64,000 nt of DNA from CAXRDE01 sp964229355 (GTDB lineage: Bacteria > Cyanobacteriota > Sericytochromatia > UBA7694). The DNA is taken from the NCBI GenBank assembly GCA_964229355.1, contig CAXRDE010000005.1:283161-347160 (forward strand), in the 5' to 3' direction. Position numbers and translations under genes: made by a program. The notes under the pieces were generated by a model. That model was not told where the DNA came from and did not search any database. It worked only from the letters and a program-made list of their open reading frames with translations. Below, one piece after another: positions 1 to 8,040 of this stretch (the stretch's first letter is position 1; each line of letters begins with the position of its first letter).

Positions 1-2211
1 TCGAGTGGTCCTTATACCTACTATGTCAGCGCTTCAGGCATTGTCAATGGCATCCCTGAACTCAAAGAGGGAAGCAGTATTTCAGCCCCTTTAAATTTTT
101 CTGAATCTAAATACTCCATCAGTCACGATAATACAGGGGGCTCTAGAAACTATGTGTTTGAATCAGGTGTTATTCAAGCCAGTGTCAACGGTGAACAAAT
201 CACCGTAGGTATTTCAGGAATGACCTCCAGCAGAATGACCTGGAAGGAATGCTACTCCTGGGGAACGGGTAGCGCTTGTTATGATCGCTCCGATAGCACC
301 AAATCACTACTGGGTGGCAACATTCAGTTTATTTCACCCATTGCTAAAAAAGAATTAAGCTTAGAACTCAAAGCTGACCAGGACGGTATTGGCAACACCT
401 TTGCCAGCGAGTCCGGTGATCTGGCCTTACAGTCTGTTTTGGGCGTTGATACCTTTGGCTCACAAGAGCCCTGGACCCTGCGCATTAAAAAAGATGGGGC
501 CACGGGCACAGCCACAGGTGATAACTGCTGGGATAGCTACACCTCAGGCGGTACGGGTAAAAAGGACAATGCCTACACCTTAGATGCTTCTAAACTGGGC
601 AATGGCACTTATACCGTTGAAGCGTATTACAGCGCCTACCCCGATGAAAAGGCAACGGTGACGGTGGAGGTCAAGAATAAAACCCAGGTCACCGTGATCG
701 AAAACCCGAGCTTCTACCCTGTTCAGCAAAACACCAAACTCGAAGTCTGGGCTCCTGCGTGCGAAAGCGCCTGGGATTTAAAATTCACAGGCGCGGTCAA
801 TGATCCTGACAACGCCGAAGAACCTGTCCAGTGCAGCTTTTCTCGCACCGGCACTACCGCCAACCCCATGCAACCGGCCTCGGTGTTATGGGATGGGGTC
901 TGCGAAGACAAGCTCGCCCGTGATGATTGGAATGTGGAGCTGAGCACTGAGTCAGACGGTGATGCGACTTCGGTGACGGCCCTGTGTTGTGGCAGCGTAA
1001 CATTGGAAGCGGATCAAGAGGCCATTTCACCGGGCACTGTAGACGGAAACTTTGATAGCGTCAATTTTAAGGTGCGCTCTAGCACTGGTAAACCCTGGGA
1101 GCTGAGCATTCGGGGCAATACCCCTGGCCCCTTGGATGAGCGCGGCCTGCCCACCGCAGGGCCTGAATGTACGTGGTCAGCGTCTGGCTCGGAATCAGAA
1201 AAAACCATCAACTGGAAGGGAACCTGCGATGGGGGTGCAATGGTGGATGGGCAATATACAGCCACCCTGCGCTCTGAAGATCAAGAAGACAGTGTGCCCA
1301 TTATGATAGATAACACAGCACCTGTGTTTGGCGAACTCCTGGCGATTCCACGTTTTGATGGCCGCACGGACTACTCGATTACCGTGCAGGATCCTCTGGT
1401 GAATGGTGTAGCCTCAGGCCTTAAAGACCTGGCCTCGCTACAATTGCAAGCCAGTGTAGGCGGCGAAAACACCCAGTTGGCTGACCTGCGTATGGATGCG
1501 GGTGACTTTTCGATTACCAGCACCGGCGGGCAAACCTATACCTTGCGATTTACCTATGCAGGGACCAATGCCCTTTTGTTACGCGGTTTGGATTTATTGG
1601 CGAATGTGGGGAGCAATGCAAAGACTCCAAAATTGCTTACAAAAAGATGTAAGAAACAAGGCATTACCCTTTTAAATGCCTATGATTACTATCGAGTGCG
1701 TCAAGGGGAAAATAGAGCGATAACTCTTTATTTCTTAGTCGACAGTCCAGGAGATGGATACAATCGTCCCTACCCTCCCCACAAACAGTTTGAACAAAGT
1801 ATTAAAGCTTACTCCAGCTTATCGGGAGCAAAAAACCTTATTCCTGCTTCTAACTTTTCTTTTGAGAACTTAAAAGCAGATCGGGTAGGAATAGCAATGT
1901 GGATGTATGGTTATCCAACTGCTGGTGGTGGAGTAACACCACATCTTTTAGAAGGGGTGAGTCCAGGTAAATTTTTAGACTCAGGCTTACCTTTTAGACA
2001 AATACGTTCTAATGGCCAGTGGGTGTCAGGACCTTATTTAGCTAAGGGGCAGTTGCTACTTATGATTTCCCCAGACCTCAATTTAGTGTCTTATACAAAC
2101 CAAATGCTAACCATTGAGGTGCCCAACTCACAAAACAATAATAAAACGGTGTTTAATTTAAATTTAAAAAAAGGAGTAAGCAATACATGGTCAGAAATCA
2201 CATGTCTATAA
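1..2211 (+). CDS. Ig-like repeat surface protein, 5' truncated, with replaced C-terminal tail
   Basis: The frame is open from base 1, so the true start lies outside the window; the first internal start is GTG 154. The visible 737 residues hold tandem beta-rich, FlgD-Ig-like repeats marked by the recurring pattern W-(D/N/K)-G-x-C-(E/D) (for example WDGVCED, WKGTCDGG) and by NGTYTVEAYY / DGQYTATL strands. Paired cysteines in each repeat suggest disulphides and export. Near base 1611 the codon use changes sharply from GC-rich to AT-rich, and the last 200 residues share no pattern with the repeats. This suggests that the C-terminal tip was swapped by recombination. The 3' end overlaps the next gene by 25 bp. 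A surface or secreted role is inferred. I do not recognise the tail, which could be a toxin or a binding domain. Confidence 0.7.
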   Translation, partial: SSGPYTYYVSASGIVNGIPELKEGSSISAPLNFSESKYSISHDNTGGSRNYVFESGVIQASVNGEQITVGISGMTSSRMTWKECYSWGTGSACYDRSDSTKSLLGGNIQFISPIAKKELSLELKADQDGIGNTFASESGDLALQSVLGVDTFGSQEPWTLRIKKDGATGTATGDNCWDSYTSGGTGKKDNAYTLDASKLGNGTYTVEAYYSAYPDEKATVTVEVKNKTQVTVIENPSFYPVQQNTKLEVWAPACESAWDLKFTGAVNDPDNAEEPVQCSFSRTGTTANPMQPASVLWDGVCEDKLARDDWNVELSTESDGDATSVTALCCGSVTLEADQEAISPGTVDGNFDSVNFKVRSSTGKPWELSIRGNTPGPLDERGLPTAGPECTWSASGSESEKTINWKGTCDGGAMVDGQYTATLRSEDQEDSVPIMIDNTAPVFGELLAIPRFDGRTDYSITVQDPLVNGVASGLKDLASLQLQASVGGENTQLADLRMDAGDFSITSTGGQTYTLRFTYAGTNALLLRGLDLLANVGSNAKTPKLLTKRCKKQGITLLNAYDYYRVRQGENRAITLYFLVDSPGDGYNRPYPPHKQFEQSIKAYSSLSGAKNLIPASNFSFENLKADRVGIAMWMYGYPTAGGGVTPHLLEGVSPGKFLDSGLPFRQIRSNGQWVSGPYLAKGQLLLMISPDLNLVSYTNQMLTIEVPNSQNNNKTVFNLNLKKGVSNTWSEITCL
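595..681 (+). repeat. 87-bp direct repeat, copy A (inside Ig-repeat gene)
   Basis: This segment encodes LGNGTYTVEAYYSAYP followed by DEKATVTVEVKNK. It matches bases 3003-3089 at 81 of 87 positions and in the same reading phase. Five of the six differences are silent third-position changes. Beyond the repeat, similarity continues only at protein level. Confidence 0.9.
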
Positions 2212-3002
2212 AAATAAGTGTAAGTTGTGCTTTGGCAATGTTTTTAGTATTAACTACTGCTTTCGCAGAGAGTATCATCAATGATTCGCTCCAGTCTTGG
2301 TTTTATAGCGGAAGAGATGTTTCAATGAGCAGAGATCAGTATTTTGAATCTGTTGTTGGTGGGACTGTGGAAGCAGCTTCTCAAAAAGATTTTCATTATA
2401 GTCTAACCAATTTTCCTGTTCTTCTTGGTAACTTCAGCACCTTGGATATAGAAAAATTTATCGTTACCAGTGGCTTTCCTGAAAATTTTGAACTAGAGAT
2501 AGAGTCTGACTTAAAAAGTGTGGATAACAATCTGTTTGAAGAAATTCAAATCGATGGCAAACAAGTACTCAAAGCAAGTGTACTTTACTACAAACAATCA
2601 AACTTAACCCCCCATGCTGCAGGCTATTATTTTCATACCTCAAACCAGAGCTATGCCAATTTTCTATTTCAGTTTGCGAATGTCTACCACACCAAAGACA
2701 CGCCTTACTACCAGGAGATCAGACAACGGGCCAAACCCACTCATAATATCCTCCCCAATCAAAAGGGCAATAAACCTATTATCAAGGGCGAAAACATCAC
2801 CTTTTACCACCTCGACCGCAACGATGGCTACATTGAAACCTATGGCTTTCGTAAGCCCAAAGGCAACGAGCTGAAAGGCGTGGAACAAATTCTTGTGTTG
2901 CAGGCCATTTACCCGGCGGCGCAAATGGCGGAACTGGCGGGGCCGTTAACAGAGTTGTTTGTGAAAGAAGTGCAACAGCATCAGGCGGTGTGGGGCTACT
3001 AG
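2187..3002 (+). CDS. Secreted protein of unknown function linked to the cassette locus
   Basis: A 271-residue protein with an N-terminal signal peptide (hydrophobic core SCALAMFLVLTTAFA, probable cleavage after AFA). ATG 2187 is chosen because AAGGAG lies about 10 bp upstream; ATG 2202 is an alternative. The body is beta-rich and ends in a helix with KEVQQHQAVWGY. The gene overlaps the end of the Ig-repeat gene by 25 bp, so the two are probably co-translated. Its TAG stop is followed with no gap by the start-less cassette in the same reading frame. A decayed copy of its last 17 codons lies at 6175-6225, so this gene has been duplicated and lost in the locus. The first two thirds are AT-rich and the last third GC-richer. 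An immunity or accessory role is possible but unproven. Confidence 0.7.
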   Translation: MVRNHMSIKISVSCALAMFLVLTTAFAESIINDSLQSWFYSGRDVSMSRDQYFESVVGGTVEAASQKDFHYSLTNFPVLLGNFSTLDIEKFIVTSGFPENFELEIESDLKSVDNNLFEEIQIDGKQVLKASVLYYKQSNLTPHAAGYYFHTSNQSYANFLFQFANVYHTKDTPYYQEIRQRAKPTHNILPNQKGNKPIIKGENITFYHLDRNDGYIETYGFRKPKGNELKGVEQILVLQAIYPAAQMAELAGPLTELFVKEVQQHQAVWGY

Positions 3003-3089
3003 CTGGGCAATGGCACCTATACCGTTGAAGCCTATTACAGCGCCTACCCCAATGAAAAAGCCACGGTGACGGTGGAGGTCAAGAACAAA
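3003..3089 (+). repeat. 87-bp direct repeat, copy B (first bases of the orphan cassette)
   Basis: Matches 595-681 at 81 of 87 positions. The homology starts at the base immediately after the TAG stop (3000-3002) of the upstream gene. This fits a recombination boundary that would let the downstream tip be joined to the upstream Ig-repeat stalk. Confidence 0.9.
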
Positions 3090-5039
3090 GCAGAGTTGAA
3101 AGTGATTGGCAACGCTGCGTTTACACCGCCTGGGGAAGAAGTGACCTTACAGGCGACTTTTCCGGCCTGTTCAGAAGGCCATGTAACCTTAGAAGGCGCA
3201 ACGCAAAGCCTATTTGAAGAGGCTGAGCCTGAGACGTGCAGTTTACGCATCTTAGAAACACCCGGTGTAGGCGCACAGCAGACCCTTAACTTTGTTTGGA
3301 ATGGCATGTGTGAAGACGTAATCAGTCGTGATCTTTGGACTGCAGATTTATGGGTGGATGAGGAGATTAAAGACTCCCAAACCTTAGATCTTTTGGGTGA
3401 TTCACCATCCTGTGAAGAAACGCCTTTGACGCCCGAAGACCTCAATGAAATGCTTTCGTTGATCAATCAGCTTTCGTTGTTTTCAAACTCGGGCTTTGGT
3501 ATTCAGTCTGTGGATGTGGCTTCAGGAGATGCCTTAAAAACCTTTGTACAACAAAAATCCAAAATGGAAAAGGCCTATACTCAACTGGCCGAATTGGGAT
3601 ACCCAGTCGCACAAATTCAAGAAACCAGCACCCAAGACGGTTTGCCTGCTGCAAGCTCTTTCCCCCAGGCCAAGTCAATAGAACGTCAACTCAATGCTTA
3701 TTTTGAAGCCAAAGCTCAGCGCGATATTGCCAGGGCTCAGTACAAAAGCTTTTTAAACACTCTTGAGACTGAAATAGTAGCTTTAAAAACGTACTCTCAG
3801 TCTTTCTTTGGAATCCCGTTTGAAGATTACGCTGGTGAGCAAAGAAATCCCTCAATTTTGTTTTATAAAGACCTGGTGGACGACGCCGTTGCAGATACAC
3901 AGCTCTTTTTGTCTGAAAAAACAGTCCCCGATTTATTGCTTGCGATGCAAACCTACACCAATTTGTTGAGCATTTTTTATGAGTTGTCTCACCAGTATCT
4001 TGAGGGTGAAGTGAGTGCACTAGAGGGAGTCGATGCATACGAATATGAGAAGTTAAATCCCGAAAAGTTAAATACACCTCACCAGTTGATCAAATATGTT
4101 CAACGCACATTGCAAAACCTCAATGAAAAAATCAACAGCCGTCATCAGGCCCTAGACGAAGAGCTAGGTCAGTTATTCGCAGAAGCTGAGGAAATTTCCA
4201 ATACCTTGGATCAGCTTGAGGCAGAAGCTGAAGCCATTGATCAAAGCGATGCTGAGCTCTTGGCAGAATGGGAAGCGTTTCTAAACGAAGAAGCGCAAGA
4301 AGAGAGCGATGGTGGTTTTTCGGTCCAGTCAGACATTGAGAACCCTATTCCTGATGCGGGACTACCCAATGGGTATTACGGCCGTGGGAACACACCCGGC
4401 TCCACCACAAACTACGCACGTCAGTATTATAGTAAATCTGGTAAGCCGGTACGCCCTGAAAAAATACAGCGTGTTCAGCTGAATCAATCCCGCTCTACTA
4501 ACATGGTAAATTATCGCCAGGGCGTGTTAGCAAACCAAAGAGCAAATCTCAGTCGTGTCAACACACAAATTCGCCGGTACGAAAGAGGCATTGAACAAGC
4601 TAAAAAAACTGGAAATAGCCAGTTGCAACAGCGACTTGAGTTGGCTAAACGACGCGCTGAAGGGCAACGTAAAAAGTTTGAAGATAATGTTCGGCGCAAT
4701 GAGGATCTTTTACAAAAAGCAAAAACGGAACAAGGAAGAGCTCGTAAAAGTTCCAATCAATCAGACAGAAAAATACAATGTACAAAGGTGCCAGCAGCTT
4801 ATTATCGAAATGTGCCGAGACCATTGAGAGGTGAAGACGGCTATGTAAATTTGGACAAATTTACTCAAAAACAAAACATAGGGGCAGAAACAAGATTTGT
4901 TGACCCAAAATCAGGATACTACTTGGGTAAAGATCGAGCGGGTGGAAATAGTCATAATGGAAGTAAGTGGAAGCTTAAGTCTCCTTCGGGAAAGCGCTTG
5001 GGAACACTAACTCCAGAAGGGAAATATCTTAGAGAGTAG
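3003..5039 (+). CDS. Headless polymorphic-toxin-like cassette (Ig repeat, coiled coil, C-terminal toxin-like module)
   Basis: The frame runs from 3003 to TAG 5037-5039 (678 residues) but has no credible start. The first usable codon is GTG 3066, which falls inside the copied Ig repeat and has no ribosome site. It encodes one Ig-like repeat (WNGMCED parallels WDGVCED of the first gene), a long alpha-helical middle with heptad-like Glu/Ala/Leu stretches (about 4120-4310), and a basic helical segment rich in Arg/Gln (4440-4780). The last 85 residues form a compact basic module with DPKSGYY, KDRAGGNSH, GSKWKLKSPSGKR and a GTLTPEG-type end. Architecture and context resemble orphan CdiA/Rhs-type tip modules. 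The terminal part resembles small bacteriocin-type RNase domains in size and charge, but I cannot assign a family. A candidate immunity gene follows 6 bp later. Confidence 0.65.
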   Translation: MGNGTYTVEAYYSAYPNEKATVTVEVKNKAELKVIGNAAFTPPGEEVTLQATFPACSEGHVTLEGATQSLFEEAEPETCSLRILETPGVGAQQTLNFVWNGMCEDVISRDLWTADLWVDEEIKDSQTLDLLGDSPSCEETPLTPEDLNEMLSLINQLSLFSNSGFGIQSVDVASGDALKTFVQQKSKMEKAYTQLAELGYPVAQIQETSTQDGLPAASSFPQAKSIERQLNAYFEAKAQRDIARAQYKSFLNTLETEIVALKTYSQSFFGIPFEDYAGEQRNPSILFYKDLVDDAVADTQLFLSEKTVPDLLLAMQTYTNLLSIFYELSHQYLEGEVSALEGVDAYEYEKLNPEKLNTPHQLIKYVQRTLQNLNEKINSRHQALDEELGQLFAEAEEISNTLDQLEAEAEAIDQSDAELLAEWEAFLNEEAQEESDGGFSVQSDIENPIPDAGLPNGYYGRGNTPGSTTNYARQYYSKSGKPVRPEKIQRVQLNQSRSTNMVNYRQGVLANQRANLSRVNTQIRRYERGIEQAKKTGNSQLQQRLELAKRRAEGQRKKFEDNVRRNEDLLQKAKTEQGRARKSSNQSDRKIQCTKVPAAYYRNVPRPLRGEDGYVNLDKFTQKQNIGAETRFVDPKSGYYLGKDRAGGNSHNGSKWKLKSPSGKRLGTLTPEGKYLRE

Positions 5040-5045
5040 TTATGT

Positions 5046-5528
5046 ATGTGGCCAGACAAACATTTTTTAGCGAGTATAACTAGTTTAGGTATTGACGATT
5101 TTTTGGAAACTTTGCAAAAGCAACGTGTTTCCCAACTGTTTTTTAGTTATCATCCAAGAATTCTTACCGAGGAGGAGTCACAAAATACCAAAATGTTTTA
5201 TGGGGAGTTTTTAGGTACCTCAGAGCTATCTTTATACTATGTTTTTGAGCACAAGATGATAAAAGCACTTGGTACTTTACATTATCAATCTCCAATTTTC
5301 TGGTTTGAACAAGAACGCCTTCAGCTTGAAACTGAGAACTCGTTGAGACAACATATACAACTTGGATTACGAGATGAGGCATTGGGGCTATTCTTTGTAC
5401 CTGACAAAAAAATTTTAATGGTAACGGGCTATGACTTAACATGGATGGCATACTTTTTTTCCCCTGAAAACAATAATTTTTTCACGGACATCCTTAAAAA
5501 TAATGCTATTAACTATTGGCATGTTTAG
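5046..5528 (+). CDS. Candidate immunity protein for the upstream cassette
   Basis: A 160-residue cytoplasmic protein with no signal peptide or membrane segment, rich in Phe, Tyr and Trp. It starts 6 bp after the stop of the toxin-like cassette. ATG 5046 lies in a short ATG-rich stretch, and no clear ribosome site separates it from the upstream gene, so coupled translation is likely. I do not recognise the family. The immunity role is inferred only from position, size and cytoplasmic character, as in CDI and Rhs toxin-immunity pairs. Confidence 0.55.
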   Translation: MWPDKHFLASITSLGIDDFLETLQKQRVSQLFFSYHPRILTEEESQNTKMFYGEFLGTSELSLYYVFEHKMIKALGTLHYQSPIFWFEQERLQLETENSLRQHIQLGLRDEALGLFFVPDKKILMVTGYDLTWMAYFFSPENNNFFTDILKNNAINYWHV

Positions 5529-5717
5529 GTCTTGTGAACAGAATCATTTGAGCAAATATTGAGCGACCATTAAAAGCACCACAAAAACAATGATGGAAAA
5601 TGTCTTTGGGTTTCTTTAGACTCTTAGATTTATGAAACCCGAAGAACAAACTTTTTGGGGTTCTGAATGTCGCCCAACACCGATTAACATAAATATAAAA
5701 GAGCTAAAGTAAAAACA

Positions 5718-6155
5718 ATGGATGACTTATATTCTGAAATCATTTATGAAAAAGATGAAATTGAGGTGTTCTGCGGCTATTTTTTAACGGGCAACAACTT
5801 TGACCTGAACACACTTACCAACCTTTCTGGGGTTGAACCCACATACAGTTATAAAAAAGGCGAACAAACAAAGGGAGGAGTCCGTTATCAAGAGGACTGT
5901 TGGGGAGTGAGTTCACGTGGGCAAATTACTTCAAATAAACTCAGTGATCATCTTGAGTATGTACTAAGCCGAGCATTTATCGTACAAGAGAAAGTAATGG
6001 ACTATATTGAGTCAGAATCGATTACCGTCACTTTTGAGGTAATTTTTGAGGGTGATGTCTCTGGAACAGGTCCGATTATTCCCAATTTTTGGCTCTTAAA
6101 AATAGCGCAGCTAAAACACGTCGATTTATGTTTTGAAATTTATAATTACGGTTAA
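5718..6155 (+). CDS. DUF4279 family protein, probable orphan immunity gene
   Basis: A 145-residue cytoplasmic protein. The early GYFLTGNNFDLNTLTNLSG, then PTYSYKKGEQ, WGVSSRG, and the end LDLxFEIYNYG-like strand (VDLCFEIYNYG) match the layout I know for DUF4279, a small alpha/beta family common next to polymorphic toxins. ATG 5718 is preceded only by a weak AAAGAG. The 189 bp upstream hold an AT-rich spacer with a 7-bp inverted repeat (GGGTTTC 5608-5614, GAAACCC 5634-5640) that lacks a following T-run. No cognate toxin lies beside it, so it looks like an orphan immunity cassette. Confidence 0.6.
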   Translation: MDDLYSEIIYEKDEIEVFCGYFLTGNNFDLNTLTNLSGVEPTYSYKKGEQTKGGVRYQEDCWGVSSRGQITSNKLSDHLEYVLSRAFIVQEKVMDYIESESITVTFEVIFEGDVSGTGPIIPNFWLLKIAQLKHVDLCFEIYNYG

Positions 6156-6174
6156 AAGCTTTTCTCATGTTAAA

Positions 6175-6225
6175 CGTCAATTATTTATTCAGGAGGTGCA
6201 ACAGCACAAGGCACTCTGGGGATAC
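6175..6225 (+). pseudogene. Remnant of the 3' end of a paralogue of the 2187-3002 gene
   Basis: Read in frame from 6175, the bases encode RQLFIQEVQQHKALWGY. The end of the secreted protein at 2187-3002 reads TELFVKEVQQHQAVWGY. DNA identity is also high over the last 36 bp. No upstream part of the gene survives, so this is a fossil of a rearrangement. Confidence 0.75.
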
Positions 6226-6260
6226 TCGCCCCTTTGATTGGGCGTGTAAAATTAGCGGTT

Positions 6261-6626
6261 ATGTTAGAAGAAGCGGAAGCATTAATTCAATCCAGGGCTG
6301 AAATCCATAAAGGAGATAGTGCAGATTACCTTACCATAGAGTCAGCTTTGGCTGTCCTTGAACTTTTTATCGCTGATGGTGAAATCGGCGTGCTAGGCAT
6401 CGACTGTTTTTACATCACTCCAGAGAGGACACTCGCACTTTTAGATATGACGTTGGATCTTTCACGAGATTTCCCACGGAAGAGCAAAGATTACATGGAT
6501 CTAAGCAAAACGGAGTGGTTTAAACTTCTTAATCTTTCAGCACAAAACTTTTTACGTTTTCTAAAGGATAATGATGATATTTCAAAAAAAGATTTTTATG
6601 TGGAAATAATTTTCACTGACGCCTAA
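6261..6626 (+). CDS. Imm40-like small protein, putative immunity gene
   Basis: A 121-residue cytoplasmic protein. ATG 6261 is taken as start because the frame upstream (TTG 6234) runs out of the gene remnant at 6175-6225; no good ribosome site is visible. The segment ALAVLELFIADGEIGVLGID followed by CFY resembles the conserved core of the Imm40 immunity family, where a helix leads to a VLGxDxY-type strand. A later stretch around KDYMDLSKTEWFKL is where the family has its second conserved block. The assignment is from pattern memory and is tentative. It may be a second orphan immunity gene. Confidence 0.5.
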   Translation: MLEEAEALIQSRAEIHKGDSADYLTIESALAVLELFIADGEIGVLGIDCFYITPERTLALLDMTLDLSRDFPRKSKDYMDLSKTEWFKLLNLSAQNFLRFLKDNDDISKKDFYVEIIFTDA

Positions 6627-6685
6627 ACCTCAATCATCGTCAAACCGCGAAACCAACGCCATACCCATAAATTAAGGTAAATCAT

Positions 6686-7198
6686 ATGATTATTGCACTC
6701 GATTTAAAACAAGTCTCTCACCACAAGATAGAGCAAGAGTTGGATGAGAAAGGGCTTATACTTACTTATCTTGCACTGAGCCTTGGTAATGATTATTGCA
6801 TTATAGACATTGTTTCATCAACGGATTATTCTGATGTATTAGAGAATTTATGGGTAGAGAGTGAGCGTGAAGGATATTCTAATGCACTCTCACGCATCCA
6901 AACTGCCTTACAATACCCGCCATCGATAGCATTGGCTTTTTGCAGGGCAGAGGTCACACCATCTTCAAATCTAAGCTTATCTCGATTTGTACAAGCGTTT
7001 GCAAAAGATGTCACCGAGCAACTCGATAATGTAGAAAAAGATGGTTTTCATTTACGGAAAGTGATTCAGAGTGATGACTTTGAACTTCGTTTACATGAGT
7101 ATTACTGGGTTAAAGTTGTGAATCATGAGAAATGTCTATGGGTATCTCTAGACTATCAACTCTATGAAACCTCTCGACACAACTTTCTTGGACTATAG
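6686..7198 (+). CDS. Hypothetical small protein in the immunity array
   Basis: A 170-residue cytoplasmic alpha/beta protein starting at ATG 6686 with AAGG about 8 bp upstream. It has no recognisable motif, signal or membrane segment. It sits among DUF4279, Imm40-like and DUF7336 genes on the same strand with short spacers and shares their AT-rich composition. An immunity-type role is suggested by company only. Confidence 0.5.
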   Translation: MIIALDLKQVSHHKIEQELDEKGLILTYLALSLGNDYCIIDIVSSTDYSDVLENLWVESEREGYSNALSRIQTALQYPPSIALAFCRAEVTPSSNLSLSRFVQAFAKDVTEQLDNVEKDGFHLRKVIQSDDFELRLHEYYWVKVVNHEKCLWVSLDYQLYETSRHNFLGL

Positions 7199-7271
7199 AG
7201 GCAGCAAGATGAATATGAAAGGTTTTTCCAGAGGCAAACATGTTTCTTGAACGCTTAGGAGCACGAAAAAA

Positions 7272-7646
7272 TTGACAGAAGCAGAAATTAGGCAAAAGAT
7301 AGAAGCAGGGCTCATGACGGTAACTATTGAAGATTTTTATGCTTATGCAGAAGCTCTCAATGTGGATGTAAATCAGGGATTTGACAATTTGGCACTTTTG
7401 TATGCCAGTGCGTTTATGAGAGGAGAAATTTCCTATGAAGATGCAGACGACATTTTAAATACAATCTGGTGGTTTATGTGTCGTTCTAAGGCAGAAGGTT
7501 TTGCTAACCTTGCCTATTCCATCTACGAAGCTTTTGACGCAGGGGAGTTTTCTCGCAAAGAAGGTGAAGATCCCGTCCAAACCTATACCATTCCCATGTT
7601 ACAAGAGATATTTAACGCTTTGGACTTTACTCACGGATCACAATGA
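7272..7646 (+). CDS. Hypothetical small helical protein in the immunity array
   Basis: A 124-residue, largely helical, acidic protein (MTEAEIRQKIEAG start). The start is TTG 7272, chosen because AGGAG at 7257-7261 lies about 10 bp upstream and no ATG occurs earlier in the protein. It contains WWFMCRSKAEGFANLA in the middle and has no signal or membrane segment. The family is not recognised. Context again suggests an immunity or accessory gene. Its last 16 bp are overlapped by antisense ORF fragments. Confidence 0.5.
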   Translation: MTEAEIRQKIEAGLMTVTIEDFYAYAEALNVDVNQGFDNLALLYASAFMRGEISYEDADDILNTIWWFMCRSKAEGFANLAYSIYEAFDAGEFSRKEGEDPVQTYTIPMLQEIFNALDFTHGSQ

Positions 7647-7812
7647 GGATCTCTTATATATTCTGCTCTTAGTGGCTTCTCTTCTAACTTTTTCACATGT
7701 ACAATGTCAGGCTCACTTTCGGTCACCACTTCAACAAAGGTCATACCTGTGATAATTCGCCATGCATAAATGGCGTTTCCCATCCGGCTATTTCCACCTC
7801 ATCTTTTTTCAT
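7631..7812 (-). other. Antisense small ORFs, possibly a frameshifted short gene
   Basis: On the minus strand, ATG 7812 follows a good AAGGA site. It encodes a 23-residue peptide containing GWETPFMHGELSQ that stops at 7741. An ATGA overlap there opens a 37-residue ORF (MTFVEVVTESEPDIVHVKKL...) ending at 7631. Read across the overlap, the pair looks like one short protein broken by a frameshift or two coupled microproteins. The rest of the 394-bp gap 7647-8040 holds only a 6-bp stem (7887-7892 with 7901-7906) and a 21-codon ORF. Confidence 0.3.
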
Positions 7813-7972
7813 ACTTCTTTATCCTTCAAAAGATATACTGCGTGAAATGCAGCGGCCCATGCAATAAGGTATACAAGAGAGACAGGTAGCCGTAAGTCGT
7901 CGGCTATGCTGTCATTTAAAATAGCTTAACATCCAAACACGATGAATCCTGAAAAAAAGATTTTGGTGCAGC

Positions 7973-8038
7973 ATGACAGAAGAACAACTCAAAGATAAAT
8001 TTTGCAATGCCCAAGGCACAAGCCGAGTTCGGAGGTAG
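7973..8038 (+). other. 21-codon ORF just upstream of the DUF7336 gene
   Basis: ATG 7973 opens MTEEQLKDKF... and ends at TAG 8036-8038, two bases before the next start. Its last codons contain the GGAGG ribosome site of the following gene. Its N-terminus recalls MTEAEIRQKI of the gene at 7272. It could be a remnant of an immunity-type gene or a leader ORF. Confidence 0.3.
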
Positions 8039-8040
8039 AC

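Noticed and set aside
5608..5640. GGGTTTC/GAAACCC inverted repeat as a terminator after the candidate immunity gene
   Set aside because: The loop is 19 bases long and no T-run follows at once, so a rho-independent terminator is not supported.
6234..6260. TTG 6234 as start of the Imm40-like protein
   Set aside because: It lies directly behind the gene remnant, has no ribosome site, and adds residues with no family similarity; ATG 6261 fits better.
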